NCBI GenBank assembly: GCA_016710465.1
Contig: JADJVS010000015.1
Span: 310,001-374,000 of the forward strand
Reading direction: 5' to 3'
Origin: Sulfuritalea sp.
GTDB lineage: Bacteria > Pseudomonadota > Gammaproteobacteria > Burkholderiales > Rhodocyclaceae
Length of the DNA: 64,000 bases
Of the stretch, positions 18,726-27,466 are shown piece after piece (position 1 is the stretch's first letter; every line of letters starts with the position of its first letter). The notes beneath the pieces were generated by a model, which saw only the letters and a list, made by a program, of their open reading frames with translations, searched no databases and was not told the DNA's origin. Made by a program: the position numbers and the translations under genes.

Positions 18726-19841
18726 TCAGAACAGTATCACGCCGCGCGCGTTGCGTCCCGCCGCGAGGTCGGCAAAGGCTTGCGGCGCCTCGTCGATGCC
18801 GTAGGTGCGGGTAATGAGTTCGTCTAGCTTGAGCCGGCCGCTGCGATACAGGCCGATCAGGCGCGGAAAATCCTGCTGCGGACGGGCCGAGCCGAAGTAG
18901 CTGCCCTTGAGCGTCTTTTCCTCGAAGGTCAGCGTCGCGGTGCGTATCGTCGTGGTGTCCTTGGGCGCGGCGACGCCGACGACCACCGCGGTGCCGCCCT
19001 TGCGCAGGCAGCCATAGGCCTGGGCGGCGATGTCGCCGAGGCCGACGCATTCAAAGGCGTAGTCGGCGCCACCCTCGGTCAGCTTCTTCAGCGCCTTGAC
19101 GACGTTCTCCTCGCTTTTGGCGTTGAGCGTGTGGGTGGCGCCGAATTGCCGCGCCATGTCGAGCTTGGCGTCGGCCGTATCCACGGCGACGATGATGCGC
19201 GCGCCGGCGATGGCGCAGCCCTGGATGGCATTGAGGCCGACGCCGCCGCAGCCGAACACCACGGTCGCCGAACCGGGCTCGACCTTCGCCGTGTTCACCG
19301 CGGCGCCGACGCCGGTCATCACGCCGCAGCCGATCAGCGCCGCCTTGTCCAGCGGCATCGCGGCATCGATCCTGACCACGTTATCGACATGCAGCGTGGC
19401 GTACTCGGCCATCACGCCGCAGCCGGAAAATATGTTGAGCGCGTGGCCGGCCGCATCCTTGAAGCGTGTCGTGCCGTCGGGCAGGGTGTAGCCGGCCTTG
19501 GCCGCCTGGTCACAGAGTTGCGGGCGGCCGGTCTGGCACCAGCGGCATTTGCCGCACATGCTGACGAAGGAACTCAGCACGTGGTCGCCGAGGGCAAAGT
19601 GGCTGACGCCCTCGCCGACGGCGACGATCTCGCCGGCGCCCTCGTGGCCCAGCACCACGGGGGGTGGCAAGGGCAGCGTGCCGTTGGTGGCGGAGAGATC
19701 GCTGTGGCAGACGCCGCAGGCGGCGAGCTTGATCGTCACCTCGCCGTGGCGCGGCGGTTCGACGCTGACGGTCTCGACGACGACCGGCTGGCCGACTTCG
19801 CGGCAGATGACGGCTTTGGCGCTGCGTGTTTGTTTTGTCAT
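18726..19841 (-). CDS. Zinc-dependent alcohol dehydrogenase (medium-chain family)
   Basis: 371 residues. The catalytic zinc site is ACGVCHSD plus GHEGAGEIVAVGEGV. The structural zinc loop is CGKCRWCQTGRPQLC, and the Rossmann motif is GCGGVGLNAIQG. The family includes class III-like and NDMA-type enzymes, and the long loop FKDAAGHALNIFSGCG fits class I/III-like subfamilies. ATG 19841 gives the normal N terminus. It lies 22 bp after the double-hotdog thioesterase in the acyl-CoA operon, where it may oxidise an alcohol intermediate; that role is inference. Confidence 0.9.
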   Translation of the reverse strand: MTKQTRSAKAVICREVGQPVVVETVSVEPPRHGEVTIKLAACGVCHSDLSATNGTLPLPPPVVLGHEGAGEIVAVGEGVSHFALGDHVLSSFVSMCGKCRWCQTGRPQLCDQAAKAGYTLPDGTTRFKDAAGHALNIFSGCGVMAEYATLHVDNVVRIDAAMPLDKAALIGCGVMTGVGAAVNTAKVEPGSATVVFGCGGVGLNAIQGCAIAGARIIVAVDTADAKLDMARQFGATHTLNAKSEENVVKALKKLTEGGADYAFECVGLGDIAAQAYGCLRKGGTAVVVGVAAPKDTTTIRTATLTFEEKTLKGSYFGSARPQQDFPRLIGLYRSGRLKLDELITRTYGIDEAPQAFADLAAGRNARGVILF

Positions 19842-19863
19842 GCGTATGCTCCCTGAGAGTGAA

Positions 19864-20658
19864 TCATTCCTTGTACCAGACCAGTTGTTGCGTGGTCGCG
19901 AGCAGCGTGCCGTCCGTGCTCCAGACATGACCGTGGTGGTCGAAGTGGCCGTCGCTGAAGGCCTGGGCCTGGGCCACGGCCAGCAAGGGCGCGGCGCCCT
20001 GGCGGGCCAGGGCCTCCTCGCCGGCATGGAAGTAGATGTTGATCGAAACCGTGCCGATCGGCACGAAATCCGGCCGGCGCAGGAAGATGCGCGGCAGGAA
20101 GCTGTCGCACAGTGCCGTGAGCGAAGCGAAATCGAGAGGGCGCGGCGGCCTGTCGGATACCCAGACATGGGAGAGGCTGTCCTCGTTCGCGGCAAAGGGC
20201 ATGCCACGCACGATGCGAAACTCATAGCGTTGCAGAAATCCCGTGGCCTTGCGCGGCGGTGCGACAGGGCAGGCCTCGGCCGGCGGAACCTCGGGCCGAG
20301 TGGCTTCGACCTGGCTCCAGGTATCGCGGCGAACCGCGCAGATGGCGATGGCCAGGGCCAGTACCTTGCCGGCTTGCGAGAGGCGAATGGACCAGTGCTG
20401 GCTGTTACGATTGGCGCGTACCAGTTCGGTGTCTACGGCGAAGTCGCCGGCCGCGATCGGGGCGAGGAAGTTCAGCGTGAAAGACAGCGGCGTGCCGCTG
20501 CGTTCGGGATGGTCGAGCATGGCGCGCATCATCGCCGCCGCTGTGACGCCGCCGTAGGGACTGACCATGTTCCAGTAGTCCTCGCTGGTGCGGCCGAGCC
20601 AGCGGCCCGGCGCCTGGCGTGACAGCGCGATGGCGTTATCGAAGGGATGCGCGCTCAT
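19864..20658 (-). CDS. Acyl-CoA thioesterase of the double-hotdog (TesB-like) type
   Basis: 264 residues with two hotdog halves: PYGGVTAAAMMRAM...TPLSFTLNFLAP in the first and FVPIGTVSINIYFHA...DGHFDHHGHVWSTDGTLLATTQQLVWY in the second. It is expected to hydrolyse acyl-CoA thioesters. Its ATG overlaps the ligase stop codon (ATGA), so the two genes are translationally coupled. Confidence 0.8.
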   Translation of the reverse strand: MSAHPFDNAIALSRQAPGRWLGRTSEDYWNMVSPYGGVTAAAMMRAMLDHPERSGTPLSFTLNFLAPIAAGDFAVDTELVRANRNSQHWSIRLSQAGKVLALAIAICAVRRDTWSQVEATRPEVPPAEACPVAPPRKATGFLQRYEFRIVRGMPFAANEDSLSHVWVSDRPPRPLDFASLTALCDSFLPRIFLRRPDFVPIGTVSINIYFHAGEEALARQGAAPLLAVAQAQAFSDGHFDHHGHVWSTDGTLLATTQQLVWYKE

Positions 20659-22136
20659 ATCCGTCGCGACTTGCCGCTCCAGTAGGCTTCGCGGATGCGG
20701 CGCTTCAGCAGCTTGCCGTTGTCGTCGCGCGGCAGGGCATCGACGACGTCGATACGGCGCGGCACCTTGTAGCCGGCAATGCGTTCCCCCAGCACCTTGC
20801 GGATGGTCTCGGCATCAAGCGTCGCCCCCGTCTCGGCCACTACTTGCGCCGCCAGCGCTTCGCCGAACTCTTCGTCTGGGATGCCGATCACGGCGCAGTC
20901 GGCGATGCCGGGCAGGGTGATCAGCACGTGCTCGATCTCCGCCGGGTAGATGTTCGCGCCGCCCGAGATCACCATGTCCGAGGCGCGGTCGCGGACGTAG
21001 AGGAAGCCCTCGTCGTCGAGGTAGCCCATGTCGCCGACGCTGGCCAGACCGTCGCGTTCGATGGCGCGCCGCGCCGCATCCTGCCCGTGATAGGTGAAGT
21101 CCGAGTAGGCCGGCTGGTGCGCGTAGATGGTGCCGATTTCGCCGGCCGGGAGTTCCTGGCCGTTGTCGTCAAGAATGCGGATCCTGGCCTGGCCGACGGC
21201 ACGCCCTGCGCTGCCGGGCTTGCGTGCGGCATCCTGCGGCTTCATCACCGTGATATAGCCGGTTTCGCTGGAGGCATAGGCTTCATGGATTACCGGGCCA
21301 AGCCAGGCGATCATGGCTTGCTTGACCTCGGGGGCGCAGGGCGAGCCGGTCGAGGCGACGAAGCTCAGGGATGACAGGTCATGGCGCGAGCGGACGTCGG
21401 CCGGCAGCCTAAGCAGGCGCACGTACATGACCGGCACCAGGTAGGCCGTTTCGATGCGGTGGCGTTCGATAAGCGCCAGCGTGGCTTCGGCATCGAACTT
21501 CTCTTCGAGGACGAAGAGCGAACCCTGCAGCAGTGATTGCTGGGCGAAGGAACTCGGGGCACTGTGATAGAGCGGTGCGGAGAGCAGGCTGCGCACGCCG
21601 GGACGGATGCCCAACGCCTCCTTCGTCACCTGTGCCGATAGCGCCTGCTGCTCGGTAGTCAGCGGCAGCCGGCGCACCCCCTTGGGCCGGCCGGTAGTGC
21701 CGGAGGTGTAGGCCATGTGGCCGCGCGGCATGCGCGACGGGCCCGCAAACGGGGCCTGGGAAGCCAGCCAAGTGGTGTAGTCCGCGGCTCCCCCGGTGTC
21801 GCCATCGACCACGATCACACGCACGCCTGGCGGCACGACCGACGCGACTTCGGCCAACAGGTCGGGCTGGATGAACAGCACTTTCGCGCCGCAGTCGGCG
21901 AGGATGTAGCCGGCTTCGTCACGCTTGAAGTGCCAGTTGATCTGGCAGTAGTAGGCGCCGGCGACGCGGCAACCCTGGATGATGTCGACGAAGGCCGGGA
22001 TGTTACGCAGCATCACCGCGACGACGTTACCTTCCTCGACGCCGAGGCGGGCCAGGCCTCCAGCCAGGCGTGTCGCACGGGCGTCGATTTCGGCGCCGCT
22101 GCGCGACAGTTCGCCCCAGGCCAGCGTGGCCGTCAT
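20655..22136 (-). CDS. Acyl-CoA synthetase (AMP-forming ligase)
   Basis: 493 residues of the ANL superfamily. P-loop-like YTSGTTGRPKGV, motif A5 ASSETGYI, motif A8 GDMGYLDDEGFLYVRDRASDMVISGGANIYPAEIE (fragmentary here) and the C-terminal lysine region DDNGKLLKRR are all visible. It activates a carboxylic acid to its CoA ester. ATG 22136 overlaps the stop of the small dehydrogenase gene (ATGA). Substrate cannot be read from sequence, but the neighbours suggest a dicarboxylic, branched or alicyclic acid. Confidence 0.9.
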   Translation of the reverse strand: MTATLAWGELSRSGAEIDARATRLAGGLARLGVEEGNVVAVMLRNIPAFVDIIQGCRVAGAYYCQINWHFKRDEAGYILADCGAKVLFIQPDLLAEVASVVPPGVRVIVVDGDTGGAADYTTWLASQAPFAGPSRMPRGHMAYTSGTTGRPKGVRRLPLTTEQQALSAQVTKEALGIRPGVRSLLSAPLYHSAPSSFAQQSLLQGSLFVLEEKFDAEATLALIERHRIETAYLVPVMYVRLLRLPADVRSRHDLSSLSFVASTGSPCAPEVKQAMIAWLGPVIHEAYASSETGYITVMKPQDAARKPGSAGRAVGQARIRILDDNGQELPAGEIGTIYAHQPAYSDFTYHGQDAARRAIERDGLASVGDMGYLDDEGFLYVRDRASDMVISGGANIYPAEIEHVLITLPGIADCAVIGIPDEEFGEALAAQVVAETGATLDAETIRKVLGERIAGYKVPRRIDVVDALPRDDNGKLLKRRIREAYWSGKSRRI

Positions 22137-23218
22137 GCGGCGCGTGAAAGCCTGGCGTAGCGCGCGAGATGGCTGTCGGTGTCGCCGAAACTCATTTCGA
22201 TCGCGGTCAGGCGCTTGAACCAGTGGCTGAGCATCAACTCGTCTGTCATGCCCATGCCGCCGTGCAACTGCACCGCGTTCTGGGCGATGAAGCGGCAGGC
22301 CTGGCCGACGGTGACCTTGGCCGCCGACAGCACGCGCTGTCGGGCCGGCTTTTCCGTTCCGACGCAATGCATGGCCGCCAGATAGCTCATCGAGCGCGCC
22401 TGTTCCTGGTGCAGCAGCATGTCGGCCATGCGGTGCTGCAGGGCCTGGAAGCGGCCGATCGGTTGACCAAACTGTTGGCGCGTCTTGAGATAGTCGGTGG
22501 TCGCGGCAAGCGTGGCGTCCATGATGCCGACGGCTTCGGCGCACAGTGCCGCCAGGCCGATGTCGAGCGCGGCCTCGATGTGGTCGAGCGCGGCGCCGGC
22601 GTCGACCCGCGTCGCCGGCGTATCCTTCAGGACGACGTCCGCCGCGCGCTGGCCGTCGAGTGTCGGGTAGTCGTGCACCACGAGGCCGTCGCTGCCCGGC
22701 GCGACGGCATAGAGTCCGGTATCGCCGTTGGGCATTTGCGCCGACACCAGCAGCAGGTCGGCGCAGCCGCCATGGGCGACAACGCGCTTGCGGCCGCTGA
22801 GATTGCCGCCGAGTTCCGTGACCGGCGCGCCGCGTGCATCGGCTTGCGCCAGGACGACGATGGATTCGCCGCAGGCAATGGCGGGCAGCCAGTGTTCCTG
22901 AAAGTCGGCGCTGGCGGTACGGCGAATCAGCGCCGGTGCGATCACGGCGGCGGCCAGGTAGGGTTCCAGCAGCAGGCCGGCGCCGAAGGCGCTCATCGCC
23001 AGCCCGGTTTCCTGCGGCCCGTAGCCGAGGCCGCCGTAGCCTTCGTCGATATTTACAGCCAGTACGCCGAGATCCGCCAATCCCTGCCAGACCTCACGGC
23101 TCCAGCCTGCGGGCGACGCGAGTATCGCGCGGCGCTTTTCAAAGCCGTAGTCCCTGGCGACGAAGCGCCGCACGGTGTCGGCCAGCGCGCGCTGGTCCTC
23201 GTTGAAGTCGAAGTTCAT
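22133..23218 (-). CDS. Acyl-CoA dehydrogenase, small subunit type (PimD-like)
   Basis: 361 residues beginning MNFDFNEDQRALADTVRRFV, as in the smaller member of paired dehydrogenases such as pimeloyl-CoA dehydrogenase PimD. The flavin region carries ...LHGGMGMTDELMLSHWFKRL and the C terminus FGDTDSHLARYARL. One base separates it from the large-subunit gene upstream, and it overlaps the ligase downstream. It probably forms a heteromer with the large subunit. Symbol withheld because the substrate is not established. Confidence 0.87.
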   Translation of the reverse strand: MNFDFNEDQRALADTVRRFVARDYGFEKRRAILASPAGWSREVWQGLADLGVLAVNIDEGYGGLGYGPQETGLAMSAFGAGLLLEPYLAAAVIAPALIRRTASADFQEHWLPAIACGESIVVLAQADARGAPVTELGGNLSGRKRVVAHGGCADLLLVSAQMPNGDTGLYAVAPGSDGLVVHDYPTLDGQRAADVVLKDTPATRVDAGAALDHIEAALDIGLAALCAEAVGIMDATLAATTDYLKTRQQFGQPIGRFQALQHRMADMLLHQEQARSMSYLAAMHCVGTEKPARQRVLSAAKVTVGQACRFIAQNAVQLHGGMGMTDELMLSHWFKRLTAIEMSFGDTDSHLARYARLSRAA

Positions 23219-23219
23219 G

Positions 23220-24386
23220 TCAAAGGCCCATGATCATCTGCGAGATGATGTTTTTCTGGATTTCATTGGAGCCGCCGAAGATCGACAGTTTGCGCAGGTT
23301 GCAATAGCCGGCGCCGAGGTTGGCCGCATAGTCGGGACCGACATCCGTCTGCCGGAAGGGCAGGGCATAGGCACCGACCGCCTGCATCATGAGCTCGGCG
23401 ATGGCCTGCTGGATCTCGGTGCCCTTGATCTTGAGGATCGAAGCCTCCGGCCCCGGTGCCTTGTGTTCGCGCTCCGCGGACAGCACACGCAGGTTGGTGA
23501 TTTCCAGTGCCATCAGGTCGATCTCGACCTGGGCCACGCGCGCGGCGAACAGCGGTTCGTCGATCCTGCCTTCCGCGTCGGCAATGCGTTTCAGGCGCGC
23601 CAGCTCACGCTTGGCGATGCCGATGCCGGCGATGTTGGTGCGTTCGTGGCCGAGCAGGAACTTGGCATATGTCCAGCCCTTGTTTTCATCGCCGATCCGA
23701 TTTTCGACTGGTACCCTGACGTCCTCGAACCAGACTTCATTGACTTCGTGGGCGCCGTCCAGGGTGATGATCGGACGCACGGTGACGCCGGGCGATTTCA
23801 TGTCGATCAGCAGGAAGGATATGCCGCTTTGTTTCTTCGCCGCGGGATCGGTGCGCACCAGGCAGAAGATCCAATCGGCGTATTGCCCGAGCGTGGTCCA
23901 GGTCTTCTGACCATTGACGATGTAGTAGTCGCCATCGCCGCTTGTTACCAACTGGGCGCGCGTCTTGAGCGATGCGAGGTCCGAGCCGGCGCCGGGTTCC
24001 GAGTAGCCCTGGCACCACCACTCTTCGGCGGCCATGATTTTCGGCAGGAAGCGCTGCTGTTGTGCCGGGGTTCCTAAGGCCATCAGCACCGGCGCGATCA
24101 TCTTCAGGCCGAAGGAAATCAGCCGCGGAGCGCCGCCCATGGCGCATTCCTCCTCGAAGATGTAGAGCTCGGCAGGGCTCCAGCCGGGGCCGCCGAACTC
24201 GCTTGGCCAGCCGATACCGCCCCAGCCGCGCGCGTGCAAAATCCTTTGCCATTGGACGTGCTCCTCGCGCGCAAGAGCGGTGCCGCTCATCACCTTGTGT
24301 CGAATTGCTGGCGGCAGGGATTCGCCGACGAAACGCCGGACTTCATCGCGAAACGCGGTTTCCTCCGGGCTGAAATTGAGGTCCAT
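23220..24386 (-). CDS. Acyl-CoA dehydrogenase, large subunit type (PimC-like)
   Basis: 388 residues beginning MDLNFSPEETAFRDEVRRFV, strongly resembling PimC-type large subunits (GWPSEFGGPGWSP, WWCQGYSEPGAGSDLASLKT, NGQKTWTTLGQYADWIFCLV, LLGHERTNIAGIG). At the position of the MCAD-type catalytic Glu (YEG) the sequence reads FGG in IFGGSNEIQ, so a catalytic base must come from elsewhere. ATG 24386 is the family start; the frame is open upstream but overlaps the thioesterase gene. Second gene of the operon. Confidence 0.9.
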   Translation of the reverse strand: MDLNFSPEETAFRDEVRRFVGESLPPAIRHKVMSGTALAREEHVQWQRILHARGWGGIGWPSEFGGPGWSPAELYIFEEECAMGGAPRLISFGLKMIAPVLMALGTPAQQQRFLPKIMAAEEWWCQGYSEPGAGSDLASLKTRAQLVTSGDGDYYIVNGQKTWTTLGQYADWIFCLVRTDPAAKKQSGISFLLIDMKSPGVTVRPIITLDGAHEVNEVWFEDVRVPVENRIGDENKGWTYAKFLLGHERTNIAGIGIAKRELARLKRIADAEGRIDEPLFAARVAQVEIDLMALEITNLRVLSAEREHKAPGPEASILKIKGTEIQQAIAELMMQAVGAYALPFRQTDVGPDYAANLGAGYCNLRKLSIFGGSNEIQKNIISQMIMGL

Positions 24387-24387
24387 G

Positions 24388-24828
24388 TCAGTTTCCGTTG
24401 TTGGCGGGCGCAGCCAGCGGGGCGATGGTGCCCTGCGCGGTCGCGCAAAGCTTCTCTTCGGTGCCGGTGATGGCAAAGACGTCGCAGCGGCAGACAATCT
24501 GGCTCTTGCCGGCATAGACCACGCTGGCACGCGCCACCAGTGCATCGCCTTGCGCCGGGCGCAGATAGTTGATCTTGAACTCGGAGGTGACCACGCCCTG
24601 GCCCGGCATGACGCTGCCGCCCGCATAGGTCAGCGCGTTGTCGGCCAGGTAGCTCACCGCACCGCCATGGACAAAACCGTGCTGCTGCTTGAGTTCGTCG
24701 CGAATTGGCAGGCGCAACTCGGCGCGGCCGGGGTCGAAGGCGACGAGTTCCGCGCCGAGCAGGGTGCTGAAGGGTTGCGTGGCCAGGACGCGACGGCCGA
24801 GAGCCAGCAGGTCAGGGTTGGCATTCAC
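24388..24828 (-). CDS. PaaI-family hotdog thioesterase
   Basis: 146 residues, single hotdog fold, with HGFVHGGAVSYLADNALTYAGG carrying the HGG motif of PaaI-type enzymes, and FKINYLRPAQGD. It probably releases free CoA from dead-end acyl-CoA esters. First gene of the minus-strand acyl-CoA operon, one base before the large dehydrogenase. It starts at GTG 24828 with no clear ribosome-binding site, so a leader-poor message is possible. Confidence 0.85.
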   Translation of the reverse strand: MNANPDLLALGRRVLATQPFSTLLGAELVAFDPGRAELRLPIRDELKQQHGFVHGGAVSYLADNALTYAGGSVMPGQGVVTSEFKINYLRPAQGDALVARASVVYAGKSQIVCRCDVFAITGTEEKLCATAQGTIAPLAAPANNGN

Positions 24829-24856
24829 AGTGGCCGACTCAAATAGTTCTGCATAG

Positions 24857-24871
24857 TGGAATATTATTCTG
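24857..24871. promoter_or_regulatory. IclR-type palindrome between the divergent operons
   Basis: TGGAATA-T-TATTCTG closely follows the published IclR consensus TGGAAAT-N-ATTTCCA, with a fully symmetric core GAATA-T-TATTC. It lies 29 bp upstream of the thioesterase start and between two divergent operons, one of which encodes an IclR regulator. A second weaker repeat GAAGA-N9-TCTTC follows at about 24880-24898. Confidence 0.5.
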
Positions 24872-25048
24872 ATAATGTGAAGAGATTCGGATTCTTCGCC
24901 TGCGCCAGAAAAATGTCAATCCTTCGCGGAAAGGCTACTGGCATGGCCTATACGGCAAAGATCGGGCAAACAGGTGGGCTTGACGCTGATTTCCCGCCTG
25001 TGCCACTATCCGGAACAAAATACTGAAACCGACCGAAGCCATTTCGCG

Positions 25049-26482
25049 ATGAGTGCCGAGACCGATGCCCGCCAAGAGGAAGTCGCCGCGATGTTCGCGC
25101 GCCACGGTCGGGGCTACCGCTGGTGGGCCGTTTTGACGGTGATGCTGGGCACGGTGTCGGCAATCATGGAAGCGACGGTGGTCAATGTCGCGCTGCCCGA
25201 AATCATCCGCGTGTTCGGGGTCGGCCACGATCAGGTGCAACTGCTGTCGACCGGTTTCCTCGCCGCGACGACGACCTCGATGCTGTTGGCGATGTGGGCC
25301 ATGCAACGCTTTGGCCTGCGCCGGGCTTTCGTCGGCGCCCTGGTGCTGTTGGTGATGTTTTCGGTGCTGGCGGCCCTGAGCGACCGTTTCGAGTTGCTTG
25401 CCCTGTGCCGCATCGGGCAGGGCAGCATCGCCGGGCTGATCCAGCCTCTGTCGATGCTGGTCATCATCGACGTGTTCCCGCCCGAAGAGCGTGGTCGCGC
25501 CATGGGCGCCTATGGGCTGGGCATTGTCCTGTCGCCGGCAATCGGGCCGGTCGCCGGCGGCCTGTTGGTAGACCATTTCGGCTGGCGCGCGGTGTTTCTC
25601 GTCACCGTTCCGCTATGCCTGGCGGCGATTGCCCTCGCCCCACGCTATGTGGTCGCCGGGCGGCCTCCGCCCGGCAGGCACAAGCGGCCCTTCGACATGA
25701 TTGGACTGCTGCTCGTGGTTGGCGCGCTGTGCCTGTTGCTGGGCGGGCTTGCCGCCCTCATCCGTCAGCCCTTTGCCGGGGCCTTGGCGGTGGCGCTGGG
25801 ACTGACGCTGGCCATCGCCTTCCTGGTCTGGGAACGCACCACCCTGCATCCCCTGCTCGACTTCCGCATTTTTCGCGAGCCGGGCTTCGGCGCGGCGGTG
25901 CTGGTGGCGCTGGCCTATGGCGTCGGCATTTACGGGTCGACCTACCTGGCGCCGGTGTTCGCCCAGATCGGACTCGGCTTTTCCGGATACGAGGCCGGGC
26001 TGATGCTGTTGCCGGGCGGCGCCGTGCTGGCGCTGGTGCTCCTGCAGGCGGGAAAGCTGGCGGATCGCTTTCCCTCCAACCGCGTGGCCATGGCCGGGCT
26101 GGCCTGCTTTTCAGTATCTGCCGTGCTCATGGGGCTTTCCTCGCCGCTTACCGGCTTTTGGTTGTTGGCCTTGTGGGTGGCAGTCGGCCGTGTCGGCCTC
26201 GGCTTGATCATTCCCGGCCTGAACGCCGGTGCGCTGCGCTTGCTGCCGCGCGGCAGCGAGGGCGCCGGATCGTCCTCGATCAACTTTTTTCGCCAGTTGG
26301 GCGGCGCGCTCGGCGTGACCCTGATTGCGTTGTTTCTCGAAGCCCGCGAGCGTCAGCTTGATGCGGTGCACGGCTTGCAGCCGATGCAGGAGGGTTTCTT
26401 CCTGATCGCTTTTGTGTATTGCCTGGCGCTGGTTCCGGCCTGGCTGATGACCGGCCGAGCCCCGGCCGCTTCACCTTCCTAG
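25049..26482 (+). CDS. MFS transporter of the DHA2 (EmrB/QacA) drug:H+ antiporter family
   Basis: 477 residues, predominantly hydrophobic, consistent with 14 membrane helices. It has the conserved first helix pattern MLGTVSAIMEATVVNVALPEI and antiporter motif C, here GPVAGGLLVDHFGWR. Probably exports a toxic compound or catabolic intermediate. ATG 25049 (MSAETDARQE) gives the normal cytoplasmic N terminus; an in-frame ATG at 24974 would add 25 residues. First gene of an operon with the flavoprotein and IclR regulator, divergent from the acyl-CoA operon. Confidence 0.9.
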   Translation: MSAETDARQEEVAAMFARHGRGYRWWAVLTVMLGTVSAIMEATVVNVALPEIIRVFGVGHDQVQLLSTGFLAATTTSMLLAMWAMQRFGLRRAFVGALVLLVMFSVLAALSDRFELLALCRIGQGSIAGLIQPLSMLVIIDVFPPEERGRAMGAYGLGIVLSPAIGPVAGGLLVDHFGWRAVFLVTVPLCLAAIALAPRYVVAGRPPPGRHKRPFDMIGLLLVVGALCLLLGGLAALIRQPFAGALAVALGLTLAIAFLVWERTTLHPLLDFRIFREPGFGAAVLVALAYGVGIYGSTYLAPVFAQIGLGFSGYEAGLMLLPGGAVLALVLLQAGKLADRFPSNRVAMAGLACFSVSAVLMGLSSPLTGFWLLALWVAVGRVGLGLIIPGLNAGALRLLPRGSEGAGSSSINFFRQLGGALGVTLIALFLEARERQLDAVHGLQPMQEGFFLIAFVYCLALVPAWLMTGRAPAASPS

Positions 26483-26490
26483 GAGTCGCA

Positions 26491-27465
26491 ATGAGTTTGC
26501 CCAAGGCTTTGCTGGACAATCTTTCGCTGCCGGTGATCGGCGCGCCCATGTTCATCGTTTCCCAGCCGCAACTGGTGCTGGCGCAGTGCAAGGCCGGCAT
26601 CGTCGGTTCCTTCCCCGCGCTCAATGCGCGGCCGAAGGAACTCCTCGACGAATGGCTGACGATGCTGACCGAGGAAATCGCCGCCACGCGCCTGGCCGAA
26701 CCGGGGCGCAAGATCGGACCATTCGCGGTGAACCAGATCGTGCATCATTCCAACGATCGCCTGGATCACGACGTCGCGCTTTGCGTCAAGCACAAGGTGC
26801 CGATGGTCATCACCAGCCTGCGCGCGCCGGGCGATGTGGTCAAGGAGGCGCATGCCTACGGTGGCCTGGTCTTTCATGACGTGATCAACGTGCGCCACGC
26901 GCAGAAGGCCCTGGAGGCTGGCGTCGATGGCTTGATCCTGGTGGCGGCCGGGGCCGGTGGGCATGCCGGCACCCTGAGCCCCTTTGTCCTTGTCTCCGAG
27001 GTGCGGCGGTTCTGGGATGGCCCGATTGCGCTGTCGGGCGCGATGACGCACGGCCGGCAGATTCTTGCGGCGCAGGCGATGGGAGCGGATCTGGCCTACA
27101 TCGGCACGCGCTTCATCGCCACCTCCGAGGCAAATGCCGCCGACGCCTACAAGCAGATGATCCTCGACAGCAGCGCCGCCGACGTGGTCTACACGCCGTA
27201 TTTCACCGGCGTGCATGGCAACTACCTGCGTCCGAGCATCCTTGCCCAGGGGCTCGATCCGGATAACCTGCCGCCGCGCGACAAGACCAGCATGAGTTTC
27301 GGTTCCGACCGCACCAAGGCTTGGCGCGACATTTGGGGCGTCGGCCAGGGCATTGGCGCTATCGATGAAATTGCTCCGGTGAGCGAAGTGGTGACGAGGC
27401 TCAAGCGTGAGTACCGCGCGGCACGTGGGGCGCTGGGCGCGATGACTGAATTCGAGGACGACTGA
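26491..27465 (+). CDS. Nitronate monooxygenase family FMN protein
   Basis: 324 residues forming an FMN-binding TIM barrel: GAPMFIVSQPQLV at the N terminus, VAAGAGGHAG with the conserved His/Gly loop, and the phosphate-binding ALSGAMTHG...GADLAYIGTRF. Relatives oxidise propionate 3-nitronate or act as enoyl reductases or flavin oxidases, so the substrate is open. ATG 26491 has an ideal AGGAG at 26481. It is 8 bp after the transporter. Confidence 0.87.
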   Translation: MSLPKALLDNLSLPVIGAPMFIVSQPQLVLAQCKAGIVGSFPALNARPKELLDEWLTMLTEEIAATRLAEPGRKIGPFAVNQIVHHSNDRLDHDVALCVKHKVPMVITSLRAPGDVVKEAHAYGGLVFHDVINVRHAQKALEAGVDGLILVAAGAGGHAGTLSPFVLVSEVRRFWDGPIALSGAMTHGRQILAAQAMGADLAYIGTRFIATSEANAADAYKQMILDSSAADVVYTPYFTGVHGNYLRPSILAQGLDPDNLPPRDKTSMSFGSDRTKAWRDIWGVGQGIGAIDEIAPVSEVVTRLKREYRAARGALGAMTEFEDD

Positions 27466-27466
27466 G

